From positions 67,759 to 131,758 of the forward strand of contig NZ_KQ948766.1 of the NCBI RefSeq assembly GCF_001514205.1: a stretch of DNA of 64,000 nucleotides, written 5' to 3'. The notes below the pieces were generated by a model that saw nothing but the letters and a program-made list of their open reading frames with translations, searched no databases and was not told where the DNA came from. Positions 26,092 to 35,344 of this stretch are shown here, piece after piece; the first letter of the stretch is position 1, and every line of letters begins with the position of its first letter. The translations under genes were made by a program, and so were the position numbers. This DNA is from Streptomyces griseoruber (lineage in GTDB: Bacteria > Actinomycetota > Actinomycetes > Streptomycetales > Streptomycetaceae).

Positions 26092-26832
26092 ATGGAGACG
26101 ACACACACCTCGCACAACGGCACGACGACGGCGACCCCGGGAGCGCAGCGGCGCGTTCTGGTGGTCGAGGACGACCCGACCATCGTCGACGCCATCGCGG
26201 TCCGCCTGCGCGCCGAGGGATTCCTCGTGCAAACGGCGGGCGACGGACCGGCGGCCGTCGACACCGCCGAGGCCTGGCAGCCCGATCTGCTGATCCTCGA
26301 CATCATGCTGCCCGGCTTCGACGGCCTGGAGGTCTGCCGTCGCGTGCAGGCCGCCCGACCGGTGCCGGTGCTCATGCTCACCGCGCGCGACGACGAGACC
26401 GACATGCTGGTCGGGCTCGGCGTGGGCGCCGACGACTACATGACCAAGCCGTTCTCGATGCGGGAGCTGGCCGCACGCGTGCATGTGCTGCTGCGCAGGG
26501 TGGAGCGGGCCGCGATCGCGGCCACCACGCCCCGCAGCGGCATCCTGCGCCTCGGCGAGCTGGAGATCGACCACGCGCAGCGCCGGGTGCGGGTGCGCTC
26601 GGAGGACGTGCACCTCACGCCCACCGAGTTCGACCTGCTGGTCTGCCTGGCGAACACCCCGCGCGCGGTGCTCTCCCGTGAGCAGCTCCTCGCCGAGGTC
26701 TGGGACTGGGCGGACGCCTCCGGCACCCGCACGGTCGACAGTCACATCAAGGCGCTGCGCCGGAAGATCGGCGCCGAGCGGATCCGCACGGTGCACGGCG
26801 TGGGCTACGCGCTGGAGACCCCGACGCCATGA
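26092..26832 (+). CDS. OmpR/PhoB-type response regulator
   Basis: 246 residues. Receiver domain with acidic pair VVEDD, phosphoacceptor Asp70 in LLILDIMLPG, and Lys119 in MTKPFS. C-terminal winged helix: LTPTEFDLLVCLANTPRAVLSREQLL, RTVDSHIKALRRKIG, IRTVHGVGYAL. The stop overlaps the kinase ATG by four bases, so the pair is co-translated. The genes lie directly upstream of kgd in the same direction; from memory the pair has an orthologue next to the 2-oxoglutarate dehydrogenase gene in other Streptomyces, so a metabolic link is plausible but unproven. Confidence 0.95.
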   Translation: METTHTSHNGTTTATPGAQRRVLVVEDDPTIVDAIAVRLRAEGFLVQTAGDGPAAVDTAEAWQPDLLILDIMLPGFDGLEVCRRVQAARPVPVLMLTARDDETDMLVGLGVGADDYMTKPFSMRELAARVHVLLRRVERAAIAATTPRSGILRLGELEIDHAQRRVRVRSEDVHLTPTEFDLLVCLANTPRAVLSREQLLAEVWDWADASGTRTVDSHIKALRRKIGAERIRTVHGVGYALETPTP

Positions 26833-27941
26833 GCGGCGCGGACGGACCGAGAAGCCCCGGCTCCGGACCAGGGGATCCCTGGGGCGGCGTGCGCCCGTTC
26901 TCGATCAAGACCAAGCTGGGCGCGCTGGTCGTCATCTCGGTGCTGATCACCACGGGTCTGTCGATGATCGCGGTGCACACCAAGACGGAGCTCCGCTTCA
27001 TCACGGTCTTCTCGATGATCGCCACACTGCTGATTACGCAGTTCGTGGCGCATTCGCTCACCGCCCCGCTGGACGAGATGAACGCGGTCGCGCGCTCCAT
27101 CTCGCACGGTGACTACACCCGCCGGGTCCGGGAGAACCGTCGGGACGAGCTGGGCGACCTGGCCCAGACGATCAATGTGATGGCGGACGAGCTGGAGGCG
27201 CAGGACGCCCAGCGCAAGGAGCTGGTGGCGAACGTCTCGCACGAGCTGCGCACCCCGATCGCGGGGCTGCGCGCCGTCCTGGAGAACGTGGTCGACGGCA
27301 TCGCCGAGGCCGATCCCGAGACGATGCGTACGGCGCTGAAGCAGACGGAGCGGCTCGGGCGGCTGGTGGAGACGCTGCTCGACCTGTCCCGGCTCGACAA
27401 CGGCGTCGTACCGCTGCGCAAACGCCGTTTCGAGGTGTGGCCGTATCTGTCGGGCGTGCTGAAGGAGGCCAACATGGTCTCCTCGGCGCGCGCGACCATG
27501 GGCTCGGGCGGCAGCCACACGCGGACGGACGTCCATCTGCACCTGGACGTCTGCCCGCCGGAGCTGACCGTGCACGCGGACCCGGAGCGCATCCACCAGG
27601 TCGTGGCGAACCTGATCGACAACGCGGTCAAGCACAGCCCGCCGCACGGCCGGGTGACGGTGAAGGCGCGGCGCGGGACGCAGCCGGACTCGCTGGAGCT
27701 CGAAGTCCTGGACGAGGGTCCGGGCATACCGCGCTCGGAGTGGCACCGCGTGTTCGAGCGGTTCAACCGGGGAGCCGTCCGCCGGCCGCACGGTCCGGGC
27801 AGCGACGGCGGTACGGGGCTGGGGCTGGCGATCGCCCGGTGGGCGGTCGATCTGCACGGCGGACGGATCGGAGTGGCCGAATCCGAGCGGGGTTGCCGGA
27901 TTCTTATCACTCTTCCGGGAGAGCCTTCTCTTCCAAGTTGA
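26829..27941 (+). CDS. Membrane sensor histidine kinase partner of the OmpR-type regulator
   Basis: 370 residues. Two closely spaced hydrophobic helices (GALVVISVLITTGLSMIAV and FITVFSMIATLLITQFVAHSL, about 31-75), almost no external sensing loop, then HAMP (about 76-128), dimerisation box VANVSHELRTPIAG with His138, and HATPase_c with NLIDNAVKHS, DEGPGIP and GTGLGLAIARW. The lack of a periplasmic domain suggests it senses membrane state or an internal/membrane-bound signal. Confidence 0.95.
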   Translation: MSGADGPRSPGSGPGDPWGGVRPFSIKTKLGALVVISVLITTGLSMIAVHTKTELRFITVFSMIATLLITQFVAHSLTAPLDEMNAVARSISHGDYTRRVRENRRDELGDLAQTINVMADELEAQDAQRKELVANVSHELRTPIAGLRAVLENVVDGIAEADPETMRTALKQTERLGRLVETLLDLSRLDNGVVPLRKRRFEVWPYLSGVLKEANMVSSARATMGSGGSHTRTDVHLHLDVCPPELTVHADPERIHQVVANLIDNAVKHSPPHGRVTVKARRGTQPDSLELEVLDEGPGIPRSEWHRVFERFNRGAVRRPHGPGSDGGTGLGLAIARWAVDLHGGRIGVAESERGCRILITLPGEPSLPS

Positions 27942-28254
27942 CGTAAAGTGCGAACCGGAGCCTCAAGATCCCCCGGCTGTCCGCGCCGTCGGACACGTGT
28001 GATCAGGCAGAGGACCGGTGCAGGTCGGCGCCGGTTCGCACAGGTCCGCCCGCTCGGTGTGCGCGACCAGCGTCAACGGACCCTTTTCGCACCGCAACCG
28101 CGCTTGTTTCCCGCCATTTCCACCCCCGAAACACGCTTTCCGATGTGACTTACGCGACGATGGACCGGCTCGACCTGACCTTCGTGCTCTTGGAGGCGTA
28201 GCCTTTATTCCCGCTGTCCATCACCTTGTGAAGCGGAAGAGGGCGGTTGCCGCC
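27942..28254. other. Leader region of kgd with a distant 11-base inverted repeat
   Basis: 313 bases without a gene. GTGCGAACCGG at 27948-27958 and its exact complement CCGGTTCGCAC at 28031-28041 lie 72 bases apart, either two opposed copies of an operator or a long-range RNA stem. A weak promoter-like pair (CTGACC, 18 bases, TAGCCT, ending about 28204) lies before the kgd start. No terminator for the two-component pair was seen, so partial read-through is possible. Confidence 0.4.
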
Positions 28255-31200
28255 GTGTCGCCACAGTCCCCCAGTAACGCATCGAGCATCTCGACCGACG
28301 CAGACCAAGCGGGCAAGAACCCCGCTGCCGCGTTCGGCCCGAACGAGTGGCTCGTCGACGAGATCTATCAGCAGTACCTCCAGGACCCGAATTCGGTAGA
28401 CCGTGCCTGGTGGGACTTCTTCGCCGACTACAAGCCGGGGGCGGCCACTCCCTCGGCTCCGGCGGGTACTGCGGCCGCGGGGGCCGCAGGGACCACCACC
28501 ACGCCGCCGGCGCCCGCCGCCCCGGCTCCGGCCGCCGTGCCGGCCCCGGCCGCCGCCCCGAAGCCCGCGGCCGCCGCGCCGGCCGCCCCGGCCCCGGCCG
28601 CGGCCCCCGCCCCGGTGAAGGCCGCCCCGGCCGCCGCGAAGCCGGCCGCCGCCGCTCCCCCGGCAGCCGCCGGGGCGCCCGAGGGCCCCGAGCTGATCAC
28701 GCTGCGCGGCCCGGCCGCCGCGGTCGCGAAGAACATGAACGCCTCGCTGGAGCTGCCGACGGCCACCTCGGTCCGCGCGGTCCCGGTGAAGCTGCTGTTC
28801 GACAACCGCATCGTCATCAACAACCACCTCAAGCGCGCCCGGGGCGGGAAGATCTCCTTCACGCACCTGATCGGCTTCGCGATGGTGCAGGCCATCAAGG
28901 CCATGCCGTCGATGAACTGGCACTACGCGGAGAAGGACGGGAAGCCCACCCTCGTCAAGCCGCCGCACGTCAACTTCGGCCTGGCCATCGACCTGGTGAA
29001 GGCCAACGGCGACCGCCAGCTCGTCGTCGCCGGCATCAAGAAGGCCGAGACGCTGAACTTCTTCGAGTTCTGGCAGGCCTACGAGGACATCGTCCGCCGC
29101 GCCCGCGACGGCAAGCTGACGATGGACGACTTCACCGGTGTCACGGTCTCCCTGACCAACCCCGGCGGCCTCGGCACCGTCCACTCCGTGCCGCGTCTGA
29201 TGCCCGGCCAGTCGGTCATCATGGGCGTCGGCTCCATGGACTACCCGGCGGAGTTCCAGGGCACCTCCCAGGACACCCTGAACAAGCTCGGCATCTCCAA
29301 GGTCATGACGCTCACGTCGACCTACGACCACCGGGTCATCCAGGGCGCCGCCTCCGGCGAGTTCCTGCGGATCGTCGCGAACCTCCTGCTCGGCGAGAGC
29401 GGCTTCTACGACGAGATCTTCGAGGCCCTGCGCATCCCCTACGAGCCGGTCCGCTGGCTCAAGGACATCGACGCCAGCCACGACGACGACGTCACCAAGG
29501 CCGCCCGGGTCTTCGAGCTGATCCACTCCTACCGGGTCCGCGGCCACGTCATGGCCGACACCGACCCGCTGGAGTACCGCCAGCGCAAGCACCCCGACCT
29601 GGACATCACCGAGCACGGCCTCACCCTGTGGGACCTGGAGCGCGAGTTCGCCGTCGGCGGCTTCGCCGGCAAGTCCCTGATGAAGCTGCGCGACATCCTC
29701 GGCGTGCTGCGCGACTCGTACTGCCGCACCACCGGCGTCGAGTTCATGCACATCCAGGACCCGAAGCAGCGCCGCTGGATCCAGGACCGCATCGAGCGCG
29801 CGCACACCAAGCCGGAGCGCGAGGAGCAGCTGCGCATCCTGCGCCGGCTGAACGCGGCGGAGGCCTTCGAGACCTTCCTCCAGACGAAGTACGTCGGCCA
29901 GAAGCGGTTCTCCCTGGAGGGCGGCGAGTCCGTCATCCCGCTGCTGGACGCGGTCATCGACAGCGCGGCGGAGTCCCGGCTGGACGAGGTCGTCATCGGC
30001 ATGGCCCACCGCGGCCGGCTGAACGTCCTGGCCAACATCGTCGGCAAGTCGTACGCGCAGATCTTCCGCGAGTTCGAGGGCAACCTCGACCCGAAGTCGA
30101 TGCACGGCTCCGGCGACGTGAAGTACCACCTGGGCGCCCAGGGCACCTTCACCGGTCTCGACGGCGAGCAGATCAAGGTCTCGCTGGCCGCGAACCCCTC
30201 CCACCTGGAGACGGTCGACCCGGTCATCGAGGGCATCGCCCGCGCCAAGCAGGACATCATCAACAAGGGCGGCACGGACTTCACCGTCCTGCCGGTGGCG
30301 CTGCACGGCGACGCGGCCTTCGCGGGCCAGGGCGTGGTGGCCGAGACCCTGAACATGTCGCAGCTGCGCGGCTACCGCACCGGCGGCACGGTCCACATCG
30401 TCATCAACAACCAGGTCGGCTTCACCGCGGCCCCCGAGTCCTCGCGTTCCTCCATGTACGCGACGGACGTGGCCCGCATGATCGAGGCCCCGATCTTCCA
30501 CGTGAACGGCGACGACCCCGAGGCCGTCGTGCGTGTCGCGCGGCTGGCCTTCGAGTTCCGTCAGGCGTTCAACAAGGACGTGGTGATCGACCTCATCTGC
30601 TACCGCCGCCGCGGTCACAACGAGTCGGACAACCCGGCCTTCACCCAGCCGCTGATGTACGACCTGATCGACAAGAAGCGCTCGGTGCGCAAGCTCTACA
30701 CCGAGTCCCTCATCGGTCGCGGCGACATCACCCTGGAAGAGGCCGAGCAGGCGCTCCAGGACTACCAGGGCCAGCTGGAGAAGGTCTTCACGGAGGTCCG
30801 CGAGGCCACCGCGCAGCCCGTCGGCGGCGACGTCCAGGAGCCGCTGGACGGCTTCCCGGTCGCGGTCCCGACCGCGGTCTCCACGGAGGTCGTCAAGCGC
30901 ATCGCCGAGTCCCAGGTCAACATCCCCGACTACTTCCACGTCCACCCGCGTCTGCTGCCGCAGCTCCAGCGCCGGGCGTCGATGGTCGAGGACGGCACCA
31001 TCGACTGGGGCATGGGCGAGACCCTCGCGGTCGGCTCCCTCCTCCTGGAGGGCGTCCCGGTCCGGCTGTCCGGCCAGGACTCCCAGCGCGGCACCTTCGG
31101 CCAGCGCCACGCGGTCCTCATCGACCGCGAGACGGGCGAGGAGCACACCCCGCTCCAGTACCTCGCCGAGGACCAGGCGCGCTACAACGTCTACAACTCC

Positions 31201-32049
31201 CTGCTGTCCGAGTACGCGGTCATGGGCTTCGAGTACGGCTACTCGCTGGCCCGCCCCGACGCGCTCGTGATGTGGGAGGCGCAGTTCGGCGACTTCGTCA
31301 ACGGCGCGCAGACGGTGGTCGACGAGTACATCTCGGCGGCCGAGCAGAAGTGGGGTCAGACGAGCGGCGTGACGCTCCTGCTCCCCCACGGCTACGAGGG
31401 ACAGGGCCCGGACCACTCCTCGGCCCGCGTCGAGCGCTTCCTCCAGCTCTGCGCCCAGAACAACATGACGGTCGCCATGCCGACCCTGCCGTCGAACTAC
31501 TTCCACCTCCTGCGGTGGCAGGTGCACAACCCGCACCACAAGCCGCTGGTGGTCTTCACCCCGAAGTCGATGCTGCGCCTGAAGGCGGCGGCCTCGAAGG
31601 CGGAGGAGTTCACCTCGGGCCAGTTCCGCCCGGTCATCGGCGACACCTCGGTCGACGCGAACGCGGTCAAGAAGGTCGTCTTCTGCGCCGGCAAGGTCTA
31701 CTACGACCTGGAGGCCGAGCGTCAGAAGCGCGGTGTCACGGACACGGCGATCATCCGTCTCGAGCGCCTCTACCCGCTGCCGGGTGCCGAGGTCCAGGCG
31801 GAGGTCAACAAGTACCCGAACGCCGAGAAGTACCTGTGGGTCCAGGAGGAGCCGGCCAACCAGGGTGCCTGGCCGTTCATCGCCCTGAACCTGATCGACC
31901 ACCTGGACCTGGCCGTCGGCGCCGACGTCCCGCACGGCGAGCGACTGCGCCGCATCTCGCGGCCGCACGGCTCGTCCCCGGCCGTCGGCTCCGCCAAGCG
32001 CCACCAGGCGGAGCAGGAGCAGCTGGTGCGCGAGGTGTTCGAGGCGTGA
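28255..32049 (+). CDS. kgd: Multifunctional 2-oxoglutarate decarboxylase/dehydrogenase E1-E2 protein
   Basis: 1264 residues from GTG 28255; GTG 28228 would add nine residues and is a real alternative. Order: E1-type N-terminal arm ([18 protein letters not shown], about 25-60), Ala/Pro linker, E2-like acyltransferase domain with [11 protein letters not shown] (about 150-370), then the thiamin-diphosphate E1 domain ([36 protein letters not shown]). This fused architecture is the actinobacterial KGD/SucA enzyme, combining 2-oxoglutarate dehydrogenase E1 and succinyltransferase activity and working with an E3 encoded elsewhere. TCA-cycle enzyme, known in relatives to be regulated by an OdhI/GarA FHA protein. 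Complete and typical length. Confidence 0.96.
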   Translation: MSPQSPSNASSISTDADQAGKNPAAAFGPNEWLVDEIYQQYLQDPNSVDRAWWDFFADYKPGAATPSAPAGTAAAGAAGTTTTPPAPAAPAPAAVPAPAAAPKPAAAAPAAPAPAAAPAPVKAAPAAAKPAAAAPPAAAGAPEGPELITLRGPAAAVAKNMNASLELPTATSVRAVPVKLLFDNRIVINNHLKRARGGKISFTHLIGFAMVQAIKAMPSMNWHYAEKDGKPTLVKPPHVNFGLAIDLVKANGDRQLVVAGIKKAETLNFFEFWQAYEDIVRRARDGKLTMDDFTGVTVSLTNPGGLGTVHSVPRLMPGQSVIMGVGSMDYPAEFQGTSQDTLNKLGISKVMTLTSTYDHRVIQGAASGEFLRIVANLLLGESGFYDEIFEALRIPYEPVRWLKDIDASHDDDVTKAARVFELIHSYRVRGHVMADTDPLEYRQRKHPDLDITEHGLTLWDLEREFAVGGFAGKSLMKLRDILGVLRDSYCRTTGVEFMHIQDPKQRRWIQDRIERAHTKPEREEQLRILRRLNAAEAFETFLQTKYVGQKRFSLEGGESVIPLLDAVIDSAAESRLDEVVIGMAHRGRLNVLANIVGKSYAQIFREFEGNLDPKSMHGSGDVKYHLGAQGTFTGLDGEQIKVSLAANPSHLETVDPVIEGIARAKQDIINKGGTDFTVLPVALHGDAAFAGQGVVAETLNMSQLRGYRTGGTVHIVINNQVGFTAAPESSRSSMYATDVARMIEAPIFHVNGDDPEAVVRVARLAFEFRQAFNKDVVIDLICYRRRGHNESDNPAFTQPLMYDLIDKKRSVRKLYTESLIGRGDITLEEAEQALQDYQGQLEKVFTEVREATAQPVGGDVQEPLDGFPVAVPTAVSTEVVKRIAESQVNIPDYFHVHPRLLPQLQRRASMVEDGTIDWGMGETLAVGSLLLEGVPVRLSGQDSQRGTFGQRHAVLIDRETGEEHTPLQYLAEDQARYNVYNSLLSEYAVMGFEYGYSLARPDALVMWEAQFGDFVNGAQTVVDEYISAAEQKWGQTSGVTLLLPHGYEGQGPDHSSARVERFLQLCAQNNMTVAMPTLPSNYFHLLRWQVHNPHHKPLVVFTPKSMLRLKAAASKAEEFTSGQFRPVIGDTSVDANAVKKVVFCAGKVYYDLEAERQKRGVTDTAIIRLERLYPLPGAEVQAEVNKYPNAEKYLWVQEEPANQGAWPFIALNLIDHLDLAVGADVPHGERLRRISRPHGSSPAVGSAKRHQAEQEQLVREVFEA

Positions 32050-32077
32050 GCCTCTGACCGATCGTGACCGATCGAGC

Positions 32078-32118
32078 AAAGAGCCTGTCCCCGGGAATCC
32101 CCCGGGGACAGGCTCTTT
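32078..32118. terminator. Terminator after kgd
   Basis: Perfect 18-base arms AAAGAGCCTGTCCCCGGG (32078-32095) and CCCGGGGACAGGCTCTTT (32101-32118) with a 5-base loop. The A/T ends make it work in both directions, for kgd and for the leftward DUF6104 gene. Confidence 0.92.
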
Positions 32119-32119
32119 G

Positions 32120-32202
32120 TCGTACGTCGGTCCGTCGTACGTCGGTCCTCGTCGTACGTCGGTCCTCGTCGTACGTCGGTCCTCGTCGTACGTCAGTCCT
32201 CG
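32120..32202. repeat. 17-base tandem repeat next to the kgd terminator
   Basis: Five copies of TCGTACGTCGGTCCTCG (first shortened to 15 bases, last with one change), starting right after the kgd terminator and running into the 3' end of the DUF6104 gene, whose stop codon and last codons lie in the final copy. Each unit contains the palindrome CGTACG. Confidence 0.88.
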
Positions 32203-32375
32203 TCGTCCTCGTCGTCCAGCCGGGCGAGCCAGGTGGCGAGGCGCTCCACCGGCACCTCGAAGTCCGGGTTCAGGTCGACGAACGTCCGCAGCTGTTCGGC
32301 GAGCCACTCGAAGGTGACCTCCTCCTCGCCGCGTCGCTTCTCCAGCTCCTCGATGCCTCGGTCGGTGAAGTACAA
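32193..32375 (-). CDS. Small DUF6104 protein
   Basis: 60 residues from a TTG start at 32375 (AGGAG eight bases upstream). Sequence MYFTDRGIEELEKRRGEEEVTF then an acidic tail LARLDDEDDED; this matches the short Streptomyces family I know as DUF6104. The acidic end is encoded by GTC/CTC-rich repeats continuous with the 17-base array. Function unknown. Confidence 0.78.
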   Translation of the reverse strand: MYFTDRGIEELEKRRGEEEVTFEWLAEQLRTFVDLNPDFEVPVERLATWLARLDDEDDED

Positions 32376-32439
32376 CTCTCGCTCCTGCTCCTGTGGGCCT
32401 ACGCCCCCAGAGTAGGCCGCCGGTCACCCCCACGGTGTC

Positions 32440-32494
32440 TTGACTTCCGACGTCCGCGATATATCGTGAATTGAAGAAGACGCGATATGGCGCG
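32440..32494 (+). promoter_or_regulatory. Promoter and palindromic operator of the DUF4097-PadR operon
   Basis: TTGACT (32440-32445) and TATCGT (32462-32467) form a promoter with 16-base spacer. The -10 overlaps the perfect palindrome CGATATATCG (32457-32466). A second related site CGCGATATGGCGCG follows at 32481-32494. These AT-cored palindromes fit a PadR-type operator, and a padR gene is the second gene of the operon, so autorepression is likely. Binding is inferred. Confidence 0.6.
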
Positions 32495-32529
32495 TTGTAC
32501 CGGGAAACCGTGCCGAGGAGGGGTCTCCC

Positions 32530-33453
32530 ATGTCCGAATGGTCCGTCGCAGAGCCGAGCAAGCTCACCTTCGACGAGCCCGTCAGCACCCTGCACGTCCG
32601 CATCGTCGACGGCACGGTGAACGTGGTGGGCACGGACGAGGGCCCGGCCCGGCTGGAAGTGTCCCGGATCGAGGGGCCACCCCTTGTGGTGAGTCATCGT
32701 GACGGCACCTTGACGGTGGCGTACGAGGATCTGCCCTGGAAGGGATTCCTCAAGTGGCTCGATCGCAAGGGGTGGCGCCGCAGCGCCGTGGTCTCCCTGG
32801 CGGTCCCGGTCGGCACCCGGGTGGAGCTGGGCGTGGTGAGCGCCGGCGCGACGGTGTCCGGGATCGACGGGCGTACGGAGATCAAGGGCGTCACCGGTGA
32901 CGCCACCCTGGTGGGCCTCGCGGGCACGATCCGCGCGGACACGGTGTCGGGCAGCGTCGAGGCCCAGGCGCTCACCGGCGATCTGCGGTTCAACTCCGTC
33001 TCCGGGGACCTGACCGTCGTCGAGGCCGGCTCGTCCGTCAAGGCGGACTCGGTGAGCGGCTCGATGGTCGTCGACGTGGACCCGACGAGCAGGCCCACGG
33101 AGATCTCCCTGACCAACGTCTCGGGCGAGATCGCCATCCGGCTGCCGCACCCGGCCGACGCGGAGGTGGAGGCCAACACGGCGAGCGGTGCGGTCTCCAA
33201 CGCCTTCGAGGACCTCCGGGTCAGTGGCCAGTGGGGCGCCAAGCGGATCACCGGCCGTCTCGGCGCGGGCAACGGCCGGCTGAAGGCGACCACGGTCTCC
33301 GGCTCGATCGCCCTGCTGCGGCGCCCGCCCACGGAGGACGGGGACTGGTCCGCCGATGGCTCCGACGCGGGGGACAATGCCGTTTCCGGCCCGGACGGCG
33401 GTGCCCCCTGCGCCGACCCGGCCGACAGCACGACCGACAAGAAGGTGCTCTGA
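32530..33453 (+). CDS. DUF4097 beta-helix repeat protein
   Basis: 307 residues, preceded by GAGGAGGG. Most of the protein consists of short beta-strand repeats with VSG/VSGS turns (ATVSGIDG, ADTVSGSVEA, FNSVSGDLTV, ADSVSGSMVV, TTVSGSIALL), the mark of DUF4097 proteins, which form a right-handed beta-helix-like or adhesin-like fold. No signal peptide or membrane segment, so it is cytoplasmic. Its stop is one base from the padR start. Pairing of DUF4097 with PadR regulators is common in actinobacteria; the protein may be a stress or envelope-related factor, role unproven. Confidence 0.86.
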   Translation: MSEWSVAEPSKLTFDEPVSTLHVRIVDGTVNVVGTDEGPARLEVSRIEGPPLVVSHRDGTLTVAYEDLPWKGFLKWLDRKGWRRSAVVSLAVPVGTRVELGVVSAGATVSGIDGRTEIKGVTGDATLVGLAGTIRADTVSGSVEAQALTGDLRFNSVSGDLTVVEAGSSVKADSVSGSMVVDVDPTSRPTEISLTNVSGEIAIRLPHPADAEVEANTASGAVSNAFEDLRVSGQWGAKRITGRLGAGNGRLKATTVSGSIALLRRPPTEDGDWSADGSDAGDNAVSGPDGGAPCADPADSTTDKKVL

Positions 33454-33454
33454 C

Positions 33455-34480
33455 ATGCCTCCCGTCTTCGCCCACGGCCGTCTCCGTCTCTACCTGCTGA
33501 AGCTGCTGGACGAGGCCCCACGCCACGGTTACGAGGTGATCCGCCTCCTGGAGGAGCGCTTCCAGGGGCTGTACGCGCCGTCGGCGGGCACCGTCTACCC
33601 CCGGCTGGCCAAGCTGCAGGCGGAGGGCCTGGTCACCCACACCACCGAGGGCGGCCGCAAGGTGTACGCGATCACCGACGCGGGCCGCGCCGAACTCGCC
33701 GACCGCAGCGGTGAACTGGCCGATCTGGAGCTGGAGATCCGCGAGTCGGTCGCGGAACTGGCCGCGGAGATCCGGGCCGACGTACGCGGCGCGGCGGGCG
33801 ATCTGCGGCGGGAGATGCGGGCGGCGGCCACCGAGGCCCGGCGTGACGGCCGCCCCGGCCCCGTCCCCGAGGGCGAGTACGGCGACAAGGAGTCCTGGCG
33901 GGCCGCCAAGGAGGAGATGCGCCGCGTCAAGCAGGAGTGGAAGGAACAGGCCCGCCGGGCCAAGGACGAGAGCCGCAGGGCCCGCGAGGAGGCGCAGCGT
34001 GCCCGCCGCCAGGCCAAGGACGCCCAGGACCACGCGCGGGCCCAGGCCCAGGAGGAGATGCAGCGCATCGCCCGGCGCGTCCAGGAACAGGTCCAGGACC
34101 ACTTCGCGCGCGGCGACTGGCCGACGGGGGTCCGCGAGGGCCTGACCGAACTGGCCAGGGAGTTCGGCGAGTTCGGCAAGGACTTCGGCAAGGAGTTCGG
34201 CAAGGACCTGGGCTTCGGCCGCACCTCCGCGGGCCCGGCCCCGTCCTACTCCCACTCCCCCGAGGACTTCCCCGCCGAGTACGAACCGTCCTGGGCCCAC
34301 GAGGACTCCGGCGGCGACCCGGCCCGCGACCTGGACCGCCTCCTGGACCGCTTCCGCGACGACATCCGCGACACGGCGCGCGACCACGGCATCACCCCCG
34401 ACCAGCTCCGAGCCACCCGCCACCACTTGTCCTCGGCGGCGGCCCACATCGGGGCGATCCTGCGGACACCGAAGGCTTGA
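33455..34480 (+). CDS. PadR-family regulator with long coiled-coil extension
   Basis: 341 residues, two to three times the usual PadR length. Residues 1-75 hold the winged helix (RLRLYLLKLLDEAPRHGYEVIRLLEERF, SAGTVYPRLAKLQAEGLV, GGRKVYAITDAG). Residues about 85-225 are nearly continuous charged helix (EEMRRVKQEWKEQARRAK, ESRRAREEAQRARRQAKDA), then Gly/Phe repeats EFGEFGKDFGKEFGKDLGF, and a C-terminal helical part with DRLLDRFRDDIRDTARDHG. The extension suggests higher-order assembly or a partner-binding role. Co-transcribed with the DUF4097 gene. Confidence 0.9.
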   Translation: MPPVFAHGRLRLYLLKLLDEAPRHGYEVIRLLEERFQGLYAPSAGTVYPRLAKLQAEGLVTHTTEGGRKVYAITDAGRAELADRSGELADLELEIRESVAELAAEIRADVRGAAGDLRREMRAAATEARRDGRPGPVPEGEYGDKESWRAAKEEMRRVKQEWKEQARRAKDESRRAREEAQRARRQAKDAQDHARAQAQEEMQRIARRVQEQVQDHFARGDWPTGVREGLTELAREFGEFGKDFGKEFGKDLGFGRTSAGPAPSYSHSPEDFPAEYEPSWAHEDSGGDPARDLDRLLDRFRDDIRDTARDHGITPDQLRATRHHLSSAAAHIGAILRTPKA

Positions 34481-34495
34481 GGGTCGGGAGGGGCG

Positions 34496-35044
34496 TCAGC
34501 TCGCCTTGGGTTCCGCGTCGCCGTACAGGATCCGGGTCAGGGCCGCGTGGGTCACGCCGTGGTCGGCGAGTACCTCGGCGGTGGGGCCGGGTTGGGTGGT
34601 GAGGGCGAGGAGGATGTGCTCGTCGCCGATGCGCCGGTCACGGTGGGCCAGTGCCATGCGCAGGGACTGTTCCAGGATCCGCTTGGCGTCCCGGCCGAAG
34701 CTCGGGCGCCCCGCCCGGCGGCCGGCCGCCATCGCGCCGACCCCGTGCACCTCCTCCACCCGGGCGACGATCTCCGTGACGTCGATACCCAGTCCGGCGA
34801 GGGCGTCGCTCTCGGCGCGCGAGAGACCCGCGCGCCGACGCGACTCCTCCAGCGCCTCCCGCACCGAGTCCCCGCGGTCGGCGAGCCCGAGGGCGGCCAG
34901 CGCGAAGGAGGCACGGCCGCCCTCCCGGTCCAGCAGGGCGAGCAGCAGATGCTCGGCCCCGACGGTCCGCACCCCCGCCCCCTCGCAGTGCTCGACGGCA
35001 CCGCGCACCACGTCACGGGCGTCCTTCGTGAACCGTTCGAACAT
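34496..35044 (-). CDS. Clp N-domain protein without AAA module
   Basis: 182 residues. Two Clp repeats typical of the ClpA/ClpC N-domain are visible: MFERFTKDARDVVRGAV with AEHLLLALL, and FGRDAKRILEQSLRMAL with DEHILLAL. There is no ATPase domain, so it is a free N-domain protein, as found in many actinobacteria, which may act as a substrate adaptor or decoy for ClpC. Translation is coupled to the upstream HTH gene (TGATG overlap). Transcription comes from the palindrome-bearing promoter at 35257-35300. Confidence 0.9.
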   Translation of the reverse strand: MFERFTKDARDVVRGAVEHCEGAGVRTVGAEHLLLALLDREGGRASFALAALGLADRGDSVREALEESRRRAGLSRAESDALAGLGIDVTEIVARVEEVHGVGAMAAGRRAGRPSFGRDAKRILEQSLRMALAHRDRRIGDEHILLALTTQPGPTAEVLADHGVTHAALTRILYGDAEPKAS

Positions 35045-35253
35045 CACTGCCTCCCGTACTTCTTGTGCACGGCCTGCCTGCTCACTCCGAGTTCCGCGGC
35101 GATCTCCTGCCACGACCAGCCCTGATGGCGCGCACTGCGCACCTGCACCGCCTCCAACTGCTCCAGCAGCCTGCGCAGCGCGGCGACGGCCCGCAGTCCG
35201 ACCCGTGGATCACGGTCGCCGGCGCGTTCGGCGAGATCCGTTGCTTCGGTCAT
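35044..35253 (-). CDS. Small helix-turn-helix protein
   Basis: 69 residues from ATG 35253. The -10 hexamer of its promoter ends six bases before this ATG, so the message is probably leaderless, which fixes the start. The C-terminal half is an HTH: QGWSWQEIAAELGVSRQAVHKKYGRQ. The N-terminal half is a helical dimer-like segment (VGLRAVAALRRLLEQLEAVQV). It is too small for a ligand domain. Likely binds the two palindromes over its own promoter and controls the Clp-N gene translated from the same message. Confidence 0.88.
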   Translation of the reverse strand: MTEATDLAERAGDRDPRVGLRAVAALRRLLEQLEAVQVRSARHQGWSWQEIAAELGVSRQAVHKKYGRQ

Positions 35254-35256
35254 GAC

Positions 35257-35300
35257 GTCAACATAGGTTGACACGCCCCGTCTGTCAACCTATGTTGACA
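35257..35300 (-). promoter_or_regulatory. Leaderless promoter covered by two 16-18 base palindromes
   Basis: On the minus strand TTGACA, 17 bases, TATGTT, then six bases and the ATG of the HTH gene. The plus-strand copies GTCAACATAGGTTGACA (35257-35273) and TGTCAACCTATGTTGACA (35283-35300) are each near-palindromic and mutually inverted; one covers the -35 and one the -10. A further CGCCCCG/CGGGGCG inverted pair lies between and outside them. This is a textbook arrangement for tight autorepression by a small dimeric HTH protein. Confidence 0.85.
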
Positions 35301-35344
35301 GGCGGGGCGTGCGAAAGACGCAAGAGGCACCGTCGGCCGGCGGC

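Noticed and set aside
28150..33456. A very long open frame on the minus strand opposite kgd
   Set aside because: It is the antisense shadow of a GC-rich gene. It lacks any domain, crosses the terminator and repeat array, and the plus-strand Kgd protein is unmistakable.
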